Under the pieces are notes generated by a model, which made no database searches, had not been told where the DNA came from, and saw only the letters and a list, made by a program, of their open reading frames with translations. This document shows positions 14,849 through 15,484 of a stretch of 15,484 nucleotides of DNA, one piece after another. How positions within the stretch are numbered: the stretch's first letter is position 1; every line of letters begins with the position of its first letter. This stretch comes from JANQKX01 sp039028695 (GTDB lineage Bacteria > Pseudomonadota > Alphaproteobacteria > Kiloniellales > Kiloniellaceae). The position numbers and the translations under genes are program-made. The DNA lies in the NCBI GenBank assembly GCA_039028695.1, contig JBCCHN010000126.1, positions 1 to 15,484 on the forward strand. The letters are read 5' to 3'.

Positions 14849-15484
14849 TTATTGCGCCGGGGCCGTGACACCGTGCTTTAGATGGCCGGACTTGATCCAC
14901 AGCTTTGTCCCTTCGGGACCGGCGGTGGCAGTTGCCGAGGCCCCCACGGGCAAGCGCAGCCAGGACTGGGGGGCGAAGCTGTCGGTCCCTTCTACAAATG
15001 TGCCCTCAATGACCAAGGCTTCCAGGCCACCGGCGGCGTCTAAGGTCACCGCAGTGCCAGGCGCCCACTTTTCCAGGCGCACCTCTTCAAAGGCATCCAC
15101 GTGCAGGGGCAAGACGGTCACGCCCGTCTGTTTCGGGTCAGACACATAAGCCATGTCGTTTGTGTTTAGGCGCACTTCGGTACGATCTGCCAAATCGAAC
15201 TGCCAGAGCTTCACAAAGATGGTGCAGCCCGGCGCCGAGGCCGGCCGGTGCTTGGAGGTGGGTGGGTTACGCACATAAGATCCGGCAGGAAAATCGCCTA
15301 ACTCGTCCTGAAAGACGCCTTCCAGGACCAAAAATTCTTCCCCGCCATCGTGAACGTGGGGCGAGAAATAACTCTCAGGCGCGAAGCGAACGATGGTGGT
15401 GGCACGCGCGACCTCGCCCCCCAAGCGGTCCAGCATACGCCTCTCCACACCGGGCATGGGCGACTTGGCCCACGGCAGCTTGGC
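14849..15484 (-). CDS. ChrR-type cupin-domain protein (5' end outside window)
   Basis: A two-cupin protein related to the C-terminal cupin of the anti-sigma factor ChrR but without its zinc-finger anti-sigma domain in the visible part. An ATG at 15457 would give 202 aa, yet the frame stays open to the window edge and reads AKLPWAKSP just before it, which resembles the conserved N-terminus of this family, so the true start is probably beyond 15484. Counting from Met 15457, cupin 1 (about 20-90) carries likely metal ligands His34, His36, Glu41 (HVHDGGEE) and His70 after GDFPAGSYVRNPPTSKH. Cupin 2 (about 115-190) lacks these histidines and is probably structural. Members bind Zn or a similar metal; roles in singlet-oxygen or oxidant response or as oxygenases are possible. 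It ends 97 bp before oligopeptidase B on the same strand. Confidence 0.82.
   Translation of the reverse strand, partial: AKLPWAKSPMPGVERRMLDRLGGEVARATTIVRFAPESYFSPHVHDGGEEFLVLEGVFQDELGDFPAGSYVRNPPTSKHRPASAPGCTIFVKLWQFDLADRTEVRLNTNDMAYVSDPKQTGVTVLPLHVDAFEEVRLEKWAPGTAVTLDAAGGLEALVIEGTFVEGTDSFAPQSWLRLPVGASATATAGPEGTKLWIKSGHLKHGVTAPAQ

Noticed and set aside
14752..14871. Upstream extension of oligopeptidase B
   Set aside because: It would overlap the cupin gene, is Arg-rich and unlike the family N-terminus; GTG 14751 has a well-placed AGGA and gives the standard length.

Overview
The window looks like a chromosomal stretch from an alphaproteobacterium, plausibly Rhodospirillales-like. This rests on gene content and protein style: an MlaA lipoprotein, a fused LplT-Aas protein, a proteobacterial type oligopeptidase B and a DUF6134-like protein. 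The assignment is an inference from family resemblance and no search was run. The DNA is moderately GC-rich by eye and almost fully coding, and no gap exceeds about 215 bases. I see no tRNA, rRNA, CRISPR array, insertion sequence, integrase or phage gene.

Layout, left to right. An MlaA/VacJ outer-membrane lipoprotein (+) converges on a minus-strand pair: an MFS transporter (upstream) and a large PLP-dependent Orn/Lys/Arg decarboxylase (downstream). About 220 bp separate the MFS gene from a divergent plus-strand pair: a three-domain protein (LplT-like transporter, PlsC acyltransferase, acyl-ACP synthetase) and a translationally coupled isochorismatase-family cysteine hydrolase. The hydrolase runs tail to tail, with a 10-nt overlap, into a secreted pentapeptide-repeat protein (-). 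Divergent from that lies a two-gene unit (+): a type III polyketide synthase and an isoprenylcysteine-methyltransferase-like protein joined by a TAATG overlap. It abuts, with overlapping stop codons, an exported DUF6134-like protein (-). Upstream of that on the same strand are oligopeptidase B (-) and a ChrR-type cupin protein (-) that leaves the window at the right edge.

How the genes may work together. Several products point to the cell envelope. MlaA removes misplaced phospholipid from the outer leaflet, LplT-Aas retrieves and re-acylates lysophospholipid at the inner membrane, and the PKS plus methyltransferase pair matches known cassettes for methylated phenolic lipids (alkylresorcinols or alkylpyrones). 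The rest (decarboxylase, cysteine hydrolase, oligopeptidase B, cupin) look like metabolic or stress functions with no clear link to these.

The clearest non-coding signals are two dyads. One is a 28-bp near-perfect palindrome (10135-10162) between the pentapeptide gene and the PKS operon. The other is a pair of TTTGCAAA palindromes one helical turn apart, lying on a good promoter match in front of the decarboxylase (3815-3844). Both look like operators for regulators not encoded in the window. I see no obviously new defence or mobile system. The most promising unexplored unit is the palindrome-controlled PKS/methyltransferase cassette with its two exported neighbours.
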